Assembly: GCA_002455255.1 (NCBI GenBank)
Contig: DKKL01000044.1
Span: forward strand, 15,925 to 56,312
Direction: 5' to 3'
Origin: Candidatus Tepidiaquacellales bacterium UBA6667
Lineage (GTDB): Bacteria; Bacteroidota; Ignavibacteria; Tepidaquicellales; Tepidaquicellaceae
DNA length: 40,388 bases
Below are positions 8,883 to 16,319 of the stretch, in pieces (position 1 is the stretch's first letter; each line of letters opens with the position of its first letter). The translations under genes were made by a program, and so were the position numbers. The notes below the pieces were generated by a model that was not told the origin of the DNA, searched no databases, and saw only the letters and a list, made by a program, of their open reading frames with translations.

Positions 8883-9338
8883 TTATGACATTTTGATTTC
8901 GTTACCTTTTGCGGATGGTCCAACATATTGAGCGTCACCAAAAGCGAGAACCGGTAAGAATATTACAGGGATTAGGAATATACCGACACCCCAAATCATA
9001 TCTTTACCGAAAGATTTTGCAAGGTCAACGGAAACAATGAAAAGTACGATAATGTTTACGCAAGGGATTAATAATAAAATTACCCACCAAACCGGTCTTC
9101 CGATTATGTCCATTAATTTGAACCAGTTGTAAATAGGTATAATACCTTCCCAACCGGGTCTTCCGGCTTTAACAAAAATTTTCCAATAAGCTGCAAGAAT
9201 AACAATTATGACGGCTAAATAAATAACTAAAACGACACCTCCCGCAAAAATGCCCGCAGGACCTGTGTCATACTCATAATCATCTCTTTGGAAAAATAAT
9301 AAATTTAGGTAATTAAAAATTAATAGGATTTTTTCCAT
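8883..9338 (-). CDS. DUF5684-like small membrane protein
   Basis: A 151-residue integral membrane protein with about four hydrophobic segments (near 28-52, 82-105 and 112-135, plus a hydrophobic N terminus). The sequence WKIFVKAGRPGWEGIIPIYN is the hallmark of the DUF5684 family of short bacterial membrane proteins, which are often mislabelled as signal peptidase I because of this region. No Ser/Lys catalytic dyad is visible. Function is unknown. It is 38 nt downstream of the secreted protein gene at 9377-9784 and is followed by a strong terminator, so these two genes probably form one - strand transcript. Confidence 0.75.
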   Translation of the reverse strand: MEKILLIFNYLNLLFFQRDDYEYDTGPAGIFAGGVVLVIYLAVIIVILAAYWKIFVKAGRPGWEGIIPIYNWFKLMDIIGRPVWWVILLLIPCVNIIVLFIVSVDLAKSFGKDMIWGVGIFLIPVIFLPVLAFGDAQYVGPSAKGNEIKMS

Positions 9339-9376
9339 AATGGTAAGTTTTATTGATTTAAATTAAAGAAATACTA

Positions 9377-9784
9377 TTATCTGAAAATAGCTTTAATACT
9401 TCCCCAGGTGCTTCTAATCCCTGAAACAGAATGTATCACTGTGATATTACCGCTGTAAGATGCTGAACCGTTAGATTCAATATATTTTAATCGGTAATAA
9501 TAAACACCACTTCTTAAATTTTGGAAATCAACAGAATTGTCTTGGTAAGAATAATATGAGTTGTTGCCGTTGGCATTTAAAGATTCAATGAACAGGAAGT
9601 TTTCAGTGTTATTGGCACTTCTTTCGAGTTCAAATCTTTGTACGCCATTTTCGTTTGAGGTTTTCCATTCAACAAAAATGCCTTCAGAATTTGTTCGTGC
9701 GGTGAAATATTGCAAAGATGCACCGGCATAAATTAATCCTGAGATGAATAGAAATGATATTGTAGTGAGTAAAACTTTCTTCAT
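9377..9784 (-). CDS. Small secreted fibronectin-III/T9SS-CTD-like protein
   Basis: A 135-residue protein with a signal peptide (1-20, ending Tyr-Ala-Gly-Ala). One beta-sandwich domain carries the pattern IFVEWKTSNENGVQRFELER, followed by LRSGVYYYRLKYIESNG. This layout is common in FCB-group proteins, where such a module precedes or resembles the T9SS sorting domain. Here it is almost the whole mature protein. The tail GIRSTWGSIKAIFR is unusually basic and aromatic and replaces the normal sorting-domain end. It might be a minimal surface or adhesion protein, or a degenerate sorting domain without cargo. Function not known. Confidence 0.65.
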   Translation of the reverse strand: MKKVLLTTISFLFISGLIYAGASLQYFTARTNSEGIFVEWKTSNENGVQRFELERSANNTENFLFIESLNANGNNSYYSYQDNSVDFQNLRSGVYYYRLKYIESNGSASYSGNITVIHSVSGIRSTWGSIKAIFR

Positions 9785-9923
9785 TAAATCCCTTTACCTC
9801 TTGCCTGCAATTTATATTCAATAAATTAAAATTTCAAGTGTAATTTTAGATTTATTTTTTCGATGTATTATTTTTTAAAAAAGCTCACAAAATCGGGTTA
9901 TAATACCGCTATGAAATTTGTTT

Positions 9924-9953
9924 CGCAGGAGTCCCTTTCAGGAGACTCCTGCG
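9924..9953. repeat. Intergenic palindromic repeat, copy 1
   Basis: CGCAGGAGTC, a 10-nt centre CCTTTCAGGA, then GACTCCTGCG: a perfect 10-bp stem that extends by three more pairs (CCT/AGG) with a bulged A. It is followed by GGGA. The identical 30 bases recur at 10005. The base composition is much richer in G+C than the surroundings, typical of dispersed intergenic repeat elements. Confidence 0.85.
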
Positions 9954-10004
9954 GGAGAGGGTGTTTCACTTCCTAAGGATGACATCGGTGATGGTATATT
10001 ATTA

Positions 10005-10034
10005 CGCAGGAGTCCCTTTCAGGAGACTCCTGCG
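10005..10034. repeat. Intergenic palindromic repeat, copy 2
   Basis: Identical in all 30 bases to copy 1 and in the same orientation, offset by 81 bp and again followed by GGGA. There is no T-tract next to the stem on either strand, so it does not look like an ordinary terminator. Confidence 0.85.
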
Positions 10035-10167
10035 GGAAAAGGGTTACATAATTTATAGTGGTTGAATCTTAATGAGGGTTTTTATTAAATTTATTTTTTG
10101 GTATTAATAAATTATTTTTATTATTGGCAAATCTTTTTAAATAGAAATATTCTTTCAAAAACTTTCC

Positions 10168-10172
10168 GGGAG
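10168..10172 (+). promoter_or_regulatory. Shine-Dalgarno that fixes an ATT start for the kinase gene
   Basis: GGGAG lies 7 nt upstream of the ATT at 10180-10182. No ATG, GTG or TTG occurs in frame between the upstream stop (10138-10140) and the ATG at 10237, which lies beyond the ATP-binding motif. Confidence 0.6.
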
Positions 10173-10179
10173 ATTTATA

Positions 10180-11085
10180 ATTAATCATAAAAAATTTTAT
10201 ATAGGGATTGATTCAGGCGGGACTAAGTGTGAACTTATGATTGCTGATGAGTCTTTAAAACCAATTATTTATAAAAAATTCAAATCTATACATTATTCAG
10301 TTGCCGGGGCAGAAATTATCTCCACAGAATTTTCCAAGTTAATAAAAACTGTTTTAAAGGAAAAAAATTTAAATTTAAATTACTGTAAGGGCATCTGTAT
10401 CGGTCTTGCCGGAGCAAGAGAAGATAATGACAGAAGAATATTAAAAACCAAATTCTCAAAAAAACTTGGATTTAAAAAAATAAGAATTGAAACGGATACT
10501 ATGACAGGGCTTTACGGAGCGATTGGTTCAGGTAACGGAATTATTTTAATTTCCGGTACAGGGTCGGTATTGTTTGGAAAGTATAATAATAAATTTTACA
10601 GAACAGGCGGATGGGGGCGAATACTCGGAGATGAGGGCAGCGGTTACTGGATTGGGAAAATGGGACTTAACTATGCAGTAAAAGAATTTGATTTGCAGAA
10701 AAAGAACAAATCTGAATTTACAAAAAAATTGAAGTTAAGATTTGGGCTTGACGGAAAGAATATACTTGAAGAAGTATTTCATAAAAATTTTCCGGTTCAG
10801 CATATAGCTCCACTTGTGATTGAACTCTCAAGTAAAGACATACGATGCAAAGAAATTGTGAACGAAGCGATAAATGCATTATATGAGCTAATTGAAACTT
10901 TTATAAAAATTTCCGGAATGAATAAGAAAACTGATTTGGCTTTTATTGGTAGTATAATAGAGAGCGAAAATTTACTTTCAGACTTGCTGAAGAAAAAAAT
11001 AAAAAAGAAATTCAAAAACATTAATCAGATTACGAAACGGAATATTCCCGTTTACGGTGCAATATTACTCGCAAAGGAATTATGA
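10180..11085 (+). CDS. N-acetylglucosamine kinase-like protein (BadF/BadG ATPase family), apparent ATT start
   Basis: An ASKHA-fold sugar kinase of 301 residues when read from ATT at 10180. The phosphate-1 motif GIDSGGTK (residues 9-16) lies upstream of the first ATG at 10237, so a start there would delete an essential ATP-binding loop. The ATT has an SD at the right distance, and the resulting N terminus (I/M-NHKKFYIGIDSGGTK) matches the family length. Also visible are the phosphate-2 motif SGTGS (about 125-129) and GRILGDEGSGYWIG (about 137-150), typical of N-acetylglucosamine or N-acetylmuramic acid kinases. The gene overlaps guaA by ATGA, and a NagZ-type glycosidase follows guaA. The trio therefore hints at phosphorylation of amino sugars released during wall recycling or from chitin-like glycans. 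Confidence 0.82.
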   Translation: MNHKKFYIGIDSGGTKCELMIADESLKPIIYKKFKSIHYSVAGAEIISTEFSKLIKTVLKEKNLNLNYCKGICIGLAGAREDNDRRILKTKFSKKLGFKKIRIETDTMTGLYGAIGSGNGIILISGTGSVLFGKYNNKFYRTGGWGRILGDEGSGYWIGKMGLNYAVKEFDLQKKNKSEFTKKLKLRFGLDGKNILEEVFHKNFPVQHIAPLVIELSSKDIRCKEIVNEAINALYELIETFIKISGMNKKTDLAFIGSIIESENLLSDLLKKKIKKKFKNINQITKRNIPVYGAILLAKEL

Positions 11086-12647
11086 ACAAAACAGATTTAA
11101 TTTTAATTTTTGATTTTGGATCTCAGTTTACACAGTTAATCGCAAGAAGACTAAGGGAATTGTTTATATATTGTGAAATTATTCCATTTAATACAGACCT
11201 TGAAAAATTTTTGGCAGATAAACCAAATTTTAATTTAAAGGGAGTGATATTATCAGGTGGACCTTCAAGCGTTTTGGATAAATCTGCACCAAAATTTTCA
11301 GATAAGAATTTTATACATATTGAAAATTTGAATATTCCGGTTTTAGGTATTTGTTACGGACTTCAATTGCTGGTGTATAAATATGGTGGAAAGATTCATA
11401 AGTCAAAACACAGAGAATACGGACATACGAGAATAAAAAAATCGAAAAACTCGAGTTTATTGAAAAACTCAAAGAATGAATTTGTAGTATGGATGAGCCA
11501 TGGGGATTCGATAGACAGAATGCCAAAAGATTTTATAATTACTTCAAAGAGCAGAAACGGTATAATAAGCAGTTTTGACTGCGCTGACAGAAAACTTTAC
11601 GGATTGCAGTTTCACCCTGAAGTTGCTCATACTGAAAGTGGAACAGCAATTTTGAAAAATTTTTCGGTAAATATTTGCAAAGTGAAAAACTTTTTCAAAC
11701 CATCATCATTTATAAGTTCAAAAATTCAGGAAATAAAAAAACTTACGGGAAATGACAAAGTATTATGTGCGTTAAGCGGAGGAGTTGATTCATCAGTTGC
11801 GGCAATACTCGTGCATAGAGCAATCGGTAAAAGACTTATCTGTATGCACATTGATAATGGGTTAATGAGAAAAGATGAGAGTAAAAAAATAATTGAATTA
11901 TTTAAAAAACATTATAAGATAAATTTAATTTTTAAAGATGCTTCCGATTTATTTCTGAAAAGATTAAAAGGAATTACTGATCCGGAAAAGAAAAGAAAAA
12001 TAATCGGGAATACATTTATAGAAGTATTTGAAAAGGAAACAAAAAAATTAAAAGATGTTAAATGGCTTGTGCAAGGGACATTGTATCCGGATGTGATTGA
12101 GTCGGTTTCATTCAAAGGTCCATCAGCAACAATAAAGACTCATCATAATGTTGGCGGGCTACCTGAGAAGATGAAGTTTAAACTAATAGAACCATTTAGG
12201 GAATTGTTTAAAGACGAAGTAAGGGTTATTGGGAAAAAATTAGGTTTGAATGATAGTTTTATAAACAGACATCCTTTTCCCGGACCGGGATTAGCCATCA
12301 GAGTGATATCGGACATTTCAAAAATTAAATTAGATATATTGAGAGATGTGGATGAGATATATATAAACGAGATTAAAGAATCAGGGTTGTATAATGAAAT
12401 ATGGCAGGCATTTTCTGTATTGCTGCCGATACAAACTGTAGGTGTAATGGGAGATGAAAGAAGTTATGAAAATGTGGTGGCACTGAGGGCAGTTACATCA
12501 AAGGACGGTATGACTGCGGATTTTTTTAATTTTGATAAAGATTTTTTCACAAGAGTTTCAAATAAAATAATTAATAAAGTTAAAGGTGTGAACAGAGTAG
12601 TTTATGATATTTCATCAAAGCCACCTGCAACCATAGAATGGGAATAA
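11082..12647 (+). CDS. guaA: GMP synthase (glutamine-hydrolysing)
   Basis: Converts XMP to GMP using ATP and glutamine, the last step of guanine nucleotide synthesis, in the cytoplasm. The 521-residue protein has an N-terminal class I glutamine amidotransferase domain (1-200) with nucleophile Cys91 in GICYGLQ and the partner His178/Glu180 in LQFHPEV. The ATP-pyrophosphatase domain follows with the P-loop SGGVDSS (232-238). The C-terminal dimerisation domain contains RHPFPGPGLAIRV and ends SSKPPATIEWE. All catalytic residues are present. Its ATG overlaps the stop of the kinase gene, and its end overlaps a possible start of the downstream glycosidase, so the three appear translationally coupled. 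Confidence 0.98.
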   Translation: MNKTDLILIFDFGSQFTQLIARRLRELFIYCEIIPFNTDLEKFLADKPNFNLKGVILSGGPSSVLDKSAPKFSDKNFIHIENLNIPVLGICYGLQLLVYKYGGKIHKSKHREYGHTRIKKSKNSSLLKNSKNEFVVWMSHGDSIDRMPKDFIITSKSRNGIISSFDCADRKLYGLQFHPEVAHTESGTAILKNFSVNICKVKNFFKPSSFISSKIQEIKKLTGNDKVLCALSGGVDSSVAAILVHRAIGKRLICMHIDNGLMRKDESKKIIELFKKHYKINLIFKDASDLFLKRLKGITDPEKKRKIIGNTFIEVFEKETKKLKDVKWLVQGTLYPDVIESVSFKGPSATIKTHHNVGGLPEKMKFKLIEPFRELFKDEVRVIGKKLGLNDSFINRHPFPGPGLAIRVISDISKIKLDILRDVDEIYINEIKESGLYNEIWQAFSVLLPIQTVGVMGDERSYENVVALRAVTSKDGMTADFFNFDKDFFTRVSNKIINKVKGVNRVVYDISSKPPATIEWE

Positions 12648-12658
12648 AAATTTTAAAT

Positions 12659-13798
12659 ATGAAAATAATAATTTCGTTTCTTGTGTTATCTCTTTTATAT
12701 TGCGGAAACAAAGTAGAAGGAGAATTTACAGAAGCAAAAGATATACCTACAATTAAAACGAAAAAAATTTTTACTCTCAGTGATTTTTATTCTGATGATA
12801 AATCACTTGATGAAATTGTAGAAAGAGAATTTAATCTTTTAAGTGATTATGAAAGAGTTGGTCAAATGTTAGTTTCAGCTGCGGGAGTTTACGGGAAATC
12901 GGAAGCAGAGATTAACGGGTTGATAGAAAGAGGAAGCATAGGAGGAGTTTTATTATTAAAAGGAGACAGAGACGAATTTTCAGGTTATATTAACAGGTTT
13001 GATGAAACTTCAGTAATGAACAATAAATTACCTTTGATATATTCAGCAGATGCTGAGCCGAGCTTGATAAACAAAAAAATTTCCGGATTTCCGGAGTTTC
13101 AACCTACAAATACTTTAAAGACAAAAGAAGAAACGAAGCAATCAGCAGATGAGATTTCAAGGATATTATTTCAAATGGGAATCAGTCAAAACTATGCCCC
13201 TGTAGTTGATTTAGGAATTAACACTGCAATAATAGGAAATCGTGCTTTTGGTACGGATGTGGAAACAATCACAACGCTCGCAAAAGAGTTTATAAAAACT
13301 TCACAGGATATAGGAATTATCGCCACAGCAAAACATTTTCCCGGTCATGGAAATGTAAAAGGAGATTCGCATAAAAATGTTGTATATATAGATGGGGATA
13401 TGAAAGAAATAGAAATATATGAAAGTCTGATTAAATCCGGAGTGATTTCTATAATGATTGGTCATATAGCAATAAAAAACAATAAAGAATATAATACCAA
13501 TGGAGTTCCTTCAACATTATCTTATAATATTGTAACAGGACTTTTAAAAGAAGAAATGGGATTTAAGGGGTTGATTATTACAGATGCAATGAATATGGGA
13601 GCAGTTTCAAAAATAAAATCAGCATCTTTGAAAGCGATAGAGGCAGGTTGTGATATGATATTAATGCCGGAAAATGAAGATAGATTAATAAATTCAGTAT
13701 TAGAAAAGATGGGATCAGATGAAAAGTTCAGAGAGAGGATTTATGAATCAACAAGAAAGATAATAAGAGCTAAGATTTGTTTAGGATTAATATCGTAA
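12659..13798 (+). CDS. nagZ: Family 3 glycoside hydrolase, NagZ-type beta-N-acetylhexosaminidase (probable lipoprotein)
   Basis: A 379-residue GH3 enzyme likely to remove beta-1,4-linked N-acetylglucosamine from peptidoglycan fragments or similar glycans. The NagZ signature AKHFPGHGNVKGDSHKNV gives Lys-His at about 225-226 and the general acid/base His at about 238. The nucleophile Asp is in LIITDAMNMGAVS (about 309). The N terminus is hydrophobic and ends in LSLLYCGN, a loose lipobox with Cys15, so it probably sits in the periplasm on a membrane rather than in the cytoplasm like E. coli NagZ. I chose ATG 12659; an in-frame ATG at 12638 overlaps the end of guaA and adds seven residues. Without a clear SD, it is likely translated by coupling with guaA. 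Confidence 0.85.
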   Translation: MKIIISFLVLSLLYCGNKVEGEFTEAKDIPTIKTKKIFTLSDFYSDDKSLDEIVEREFNLLSDYERVGQMLVSAAGVYGKSEAEINGLIERGSIGGVLLLKGDRDEFSGYINRFDETSVMNNKLPLIYSADAEPSLINKKISGFPEFQPTNTLKTKEETKQSADEISRILFQMGISQNYAPVVDLGINTAIIGNRAFGTDVETITTLAKEFIKTSQDIGIIATAKHFPGHGNVKGDSHKNVVYIDGDMKEIEIYESLIKSGVISIMIGHIAIKNNKEYNTNGVPSTLSYNIVTGLLKEEMGFKGLIITDAMNMGAVSKIKSASLKAIEAGCDMILMPENEDRLINSVLEKMGSDEKFRERIYESTRKIIRAKICLGLIS

Positions 13799-13971
13799 GA
13801 TTTAATAATTATTTCATTATCAAATAACAAACAAAAATTAAGAAAGAAAAAAATTTAATAAATATTTCAGAAATTAAAAATTTGTATATTAACTTATAAC
13901 CCCGAAAAAGAAAGCGAAAACAACTGACCTAAAAAATCTACATCCAAGTGTCCACTTTTTTAGAATGTGAC

Positions 13972-14002
13972 TTGACAAACCATAAAATTAGATATATTTT
14001 TG
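13972..14002 (+). promoter_or_regulatory. Bacteroidota-type promoter of the first lipoprotein/LysM cassette
   Basis: TTG (13972-13974, within TTGACA), 20 nt, then TATTTTTG (13995-14002), matching TAnnTTTG. TTGACA also pairs with TATTTT at 17-bp spacing in the standard sigma70 reading. Transcription would start near 14006-14010, about 50 nt before the ATG. Confidence 0.7.
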
Positions 14003-14044
14003 AGTGTTTAAAACAATTTTTATTAACAAAGCCAATTAAAACTC

Positions 14045-14050
14045 AGGAGG
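14045..14050 (+). promoter_or_regulatory. Consensus Shine-Dalgarno of the first small lipoprotein gene
   Basis: AGGAGG, 7 nt before ATG 14058. It is the strongest SD in the window and, with the promoter just upstream, implies high expression, as expected for an abundant structural lipoprotein. Confidence 0.8.
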
Positions 14051-14057
14051 TATCCAA

Positions 14058-14324
14058 ATGGCAAATGCAAAAAAACTCTTTGCAATGTTTATGTTTGCTG
14101 CGTTGTTCTCCGGTTCAGTATTGATCACCGGTTGCGGTGGCGGTCCTAGCCCAGAACAGATGCAACAATTAAACGATTTAAGAGCAGAAGTTGAATCTTT
14201 ACAATCACAGGTCAACGATGCTATCAGTCAGAAATCACAATTAGAAAGACAAATTGCTGATAAAGACGCAAAAGTAAAAGCTTATTTAAACGACATCGGT
14301 ACAGTACAAAAAAGATGTCCATAA
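14058..14324 (+). CDS. Small Lpp-like coiled-coil lipoprotein (cassette copy 1)
   Basis: An 88-residue lipoprotein: signal peptide with lipobox LITGC (lipidated Cys26), a short GGGP linker, then one continuous heptad-type helix (about 33-78, LNDLRAEVESLQSQV...) and a tail ending KRCP. Size and layout resemble the Lpp/OprI class of outer-membrane lipoproteins, whose helix forms trimers and may tether the membrane to peptidoglycan. The C-terminal Lys of Lpp is replaced by Arg-Cys-Pro, so any wall linkage would be different; a disulphide through Cys87 is one option. It has a strong promoter and SD and precedes a LysM gene. The mature part differs from copy 2 at only two of the first 50 residues. 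Confidence 0.85.
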   Translation: MANAKKLFAMFMFAALFSGSVLITGCGGGPSPEQMQQLNDLRAEVESLQSQVNDAISQKSQLERQIADKDAKVKAYLNDIGTVQKRCP

Positions 14325-14389
14325 TCTTGAGCTAAACTCAAAGATTTAAAATTTTAAAAACTAAAAATTTTCTTAGGAGAAAACTTAAA

Positions 14390-15235
14390 ATGAAATTACA
14401 TAAATTATTATTAGTGTTATTCGCATTCTCCTTGACTTTAGCTGGTAGTTCTGTTGTTGCTCAAGATGATGGCATGGAAGAAATGACCATGGAGCAATGG
14501 CAACAAGAAATGGACGAGCTTACAGTCAGGAAAAATGACTTAATGGATAAATTAAACGGTATCAATGTCGGTATTGATGCGTTAAAAAAACAAAACACAG
14601 ATAAAGACGCAGAGCTTTCAAAAGCAGAAAGTGATCTTTACGGTGCTGTTGGTTCAACAAAACAAGGTGTTGCTGATTTCAGAGGCAAATTTGAAGCTGC
14701 TGAGAAAAAAGTTAACAGTTTAAATTGTGCTACAGCAAAACAAACTGATATAGATGCAGTTAATGCTGATTTAGCAGCTATTACCGCTTCAAAAATCAGA
14801 TGTTTACCAGAATTCTGGTCAAGATGGGAATCTATGAAAAAGAAAATGGACGCTTGCAAACCTGCTGCTCCATCATGTTACACAGTTGTAAAAGGTGATT
14901 GCTTATACAAAATCGCAGGAATGAAAAATATCTATGGTAATTCAAGATTATGGCCTGCAATTTGGGAAGCAAACAAAACTAAAGTTGCTGATATGAAAAT
15001 GCCTCCTGCAACAAAAAGAACTCCAAACAAAGTTACTAATCCAAACTTAATCTATCCTGGACAGTGCTTAAATATTCCTAACTTAACTGATGCACAGAAA
15101 AAAGATGTATTAAGCAAAAGATGGAATACCGGTAAATGGAGAAGAAAAACAACATCAACAACAAAGACAACAAAAACAACTGAAACTACTAAAACTGACG
15201 AGAAAAAAGACACAAAAAGCACAGATAAAAAATAA
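14390..15235 (+). CDS. Periplasmic coiled-coil LysM protein (cassette copy 1)
   Basis: A 281-residue exported protein. A signal peptide (1-24, ...VVAQ) is followed by an acidic stretch, a coiled coil (about 32-110) with DLYGAVG, a Cys-containing linker (Cys113, 138, 156, 163), and one LysM domain (about 164-230). The LysM runs from YTVVKGDCLYKIAG through NSRLWPAIWEANK to YPGQCLNIPN. LysM binds N-acetylglucosamine-containing glycan, so the protein should sit on peptidoglycan. The tail is Lys/Thr-rich and probably disordered. An AGGAG SD (14375-14379) precedes ATG 14390, and an intrinsic terminator follows. The gene is paralogous to 21551-22360; each follows a copy of the same small lipoprotein gene, so the two products probably act together. 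Confidence 0.9.
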   Translation: MKLHKLLLVLFAFSLTLAGSSVVAQDDGMEEMTMEQWQQEMDELTVRKNDLMDKLNGINVGIDALKKQNTDKDAELSKAESDLYGAVGSTKQGVADFRGKFEAAEKKVNSLNCATAKQTDIDAVNADLAAITASKIRCLPEFWSRWESMKKKMDACKPAAPSCYTVVKGDCLYKIAGMKNIYGNSRLWPAIWEANKTKVADMKMPPATKRTPNKVTNPNLIYPGQCLNIPNLTDAQKKDVLSKRWNTGKWRRKTTSTTKTTKTTETTKTDEKKDTKSTDKK

Positions 15236-15260
15236 TTGATGTTATTTTAAAAATATCTTA

Positions 15261-15294
15261 AAAAAGCCATCCTGAGAAATCGGGATGGCTTTTT
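15261..15294 (+). terminator. Intrinsic terminator after the first LysM gene
   Basis: Stem AAAAAGCCATCC (15261-15272) with GGATGGCTTTTT (15283-15294) and a 10-nt loop. It separates the lipoprotein/LysM cassette from phoH. Confidence 0.92.
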
Positions 15295-15323
15295 ACATTT
15301 AATAAAAAATTTTATTTTAAAAA

Positions 15324-16319
15324 TTGGCATTATCAGAAAAACAAATAACTTTAACAGGTATTGATCTTTTAGATTTCACAGGATTTAATGATGAAAAATT
15401 AAATCTGATAAAAGAACATTTTGACGGGAACATTGTGATGCGTGGTGATACTTTAAATATAAAGTCTGATACAAATGAATATGAAAAAATTGAAAAAGTT
15501 GTGAATGAACTTATATTCCTGCAGAAAAGACAAGGGTCAATAAAAGTGGATGATGTGAAACTTGTTCTTGAACTTATTGGAAGCAACGAAGAGAAGCTTA
15601 ATAATTTCAATAATAAGTTTAATGTCAGTTCTCAAGATATAAAGAACATAATACTTTATAATAAAACTGATTTCATTAAACCACGGACACAGACACAACT
15701 TGAATATGCGGCAGCCGTAAAAGAAAATGATATAACTTTTGCTATAGGACCGGCAGGAACAGGAAAGACATATTTAGCCGTTGCCTTTGCAGTTGCAGCA
15801 TTGAAGAATAAACAGATTAATAAAATAATCATAACCAGACCGGCAGTTGAGGCAGGCGAAAGTCTTGGTTTTCTCCCGGGTGATTTAAATGAAAAAATTG
15901 ATCCTTATTTAAGACCACTTTTTGATTCACTTGAAGATATGATTCCGGCTGATAAACTGAAAACCTATCTTGACAGAAATGTTATTGAAATTGTACCGCT
16001 TGCATATATGAGAGGGAGAACACTGAACAATGCTTTTATAATATTGGATGAAGCTCAGAATGCTACAACAACACAGATGAAAATGTTTCTGACAAGGATT
16101 GGAGCAAACTCAAAAGCTGTGATAACCGGTGACGATACTCAGATAGATTTACCAAAAAGAGATCAATCAGGATTAGTTCAGATACAGTTAATTTTAAAAG
16201 GAATTCAAGATATTTCTTTTGTATATTTTAAAAAATCAGATGTTGTGAGACACAGACTTGTAAAAGATATAATAGATGCATACGAAAAATATAACGCAAA
16301 AAATGAAAAACAAAATTAA
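15324..16319 (+). CDS. phoH: PhoH-family ATPase (YbeZ-like)
   Basis: A 331-residue PhoH-like protein. An N-terminal KH-like part (1-115) is followed by the ATPase domain with Walker A GPAGTGKT (about 145-152) and Walker B FIILDEAQN (about 240-247), plus the family motif KIIITRPAVEAGESLGFLPG. PhoH/YbeZ proteins are RNA-associated ATPases linked to ribosome and RNA metabolism, usually with YbeY. No ybeY gene follows here; the next gene encodes a periplasmic binding protein and overlaps its 3' end. The start is TTG at 15324, because no ATG or GTG gives a full N terminus. No SD was seen. Confidence 0.92.
   Translation: MALSEKQITLTGIDLLDFTGFNDEKLNLIKEHFDGNIVMRGDTLNIKSDTNEYEKIEKVVNELIFLQKRQGSIKVDDVKLVLELIGSNEEKLNNFNNKFNVSSQDIKNIILYNKTDFIKPRTQTQLEYAAAVKENDITFAIGPAGTGKTYLAVAFAVAALKNKQINKIIITRPAVEAGESLGFLPGDLNEKIDPYLRPLFDSLEDMIPADKLKTYLDRNVIEIVPLAYMRGRTLNNAFIILDEAQNATTTQMKMFLTRIGANSKAVITGDDTQIDLPKRDQSGLVQIQLILKGIQDISFVYFKKSDVVRHRLVKDIIDAYEKYNAKNEKQN

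Larger units (their letters stand above)
9785..10179. other. Intergenic region carrying two copies of a hairpin repeat
   Basis: About 395 bases between divergent transcription units. The only clear structures are two identical 30-bp palindromes, 81 bp apart (listed separately), and AT-rich DNA on both sides. A weak promoter for the kinase gene may lie here (TTG at 10124-10126 and TATTCTTT at 10148-10155), but the match to TAnnTTTG is poor. No gene is visible. Confidence 0.5.

Noticed and set aside
8883..9338. Signal peptidase I
   Set aside because: Similarity is to the DUF5684 family, which is often given that name in error. No catalytic Ser/Lys dyad is visible.
9924..10034. Short CRISPR array
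   Set aside because: There are only two repeats, each a strong self-complementary palindrome, one spacer, and no cas gene nearby.
16276..16302. Upstream ATG as the start of the periplasmic binding protein
   Set aside because: It lies inside phoH and would add nine polar residues before an otherwise perfect signal peptide starting at 16303.
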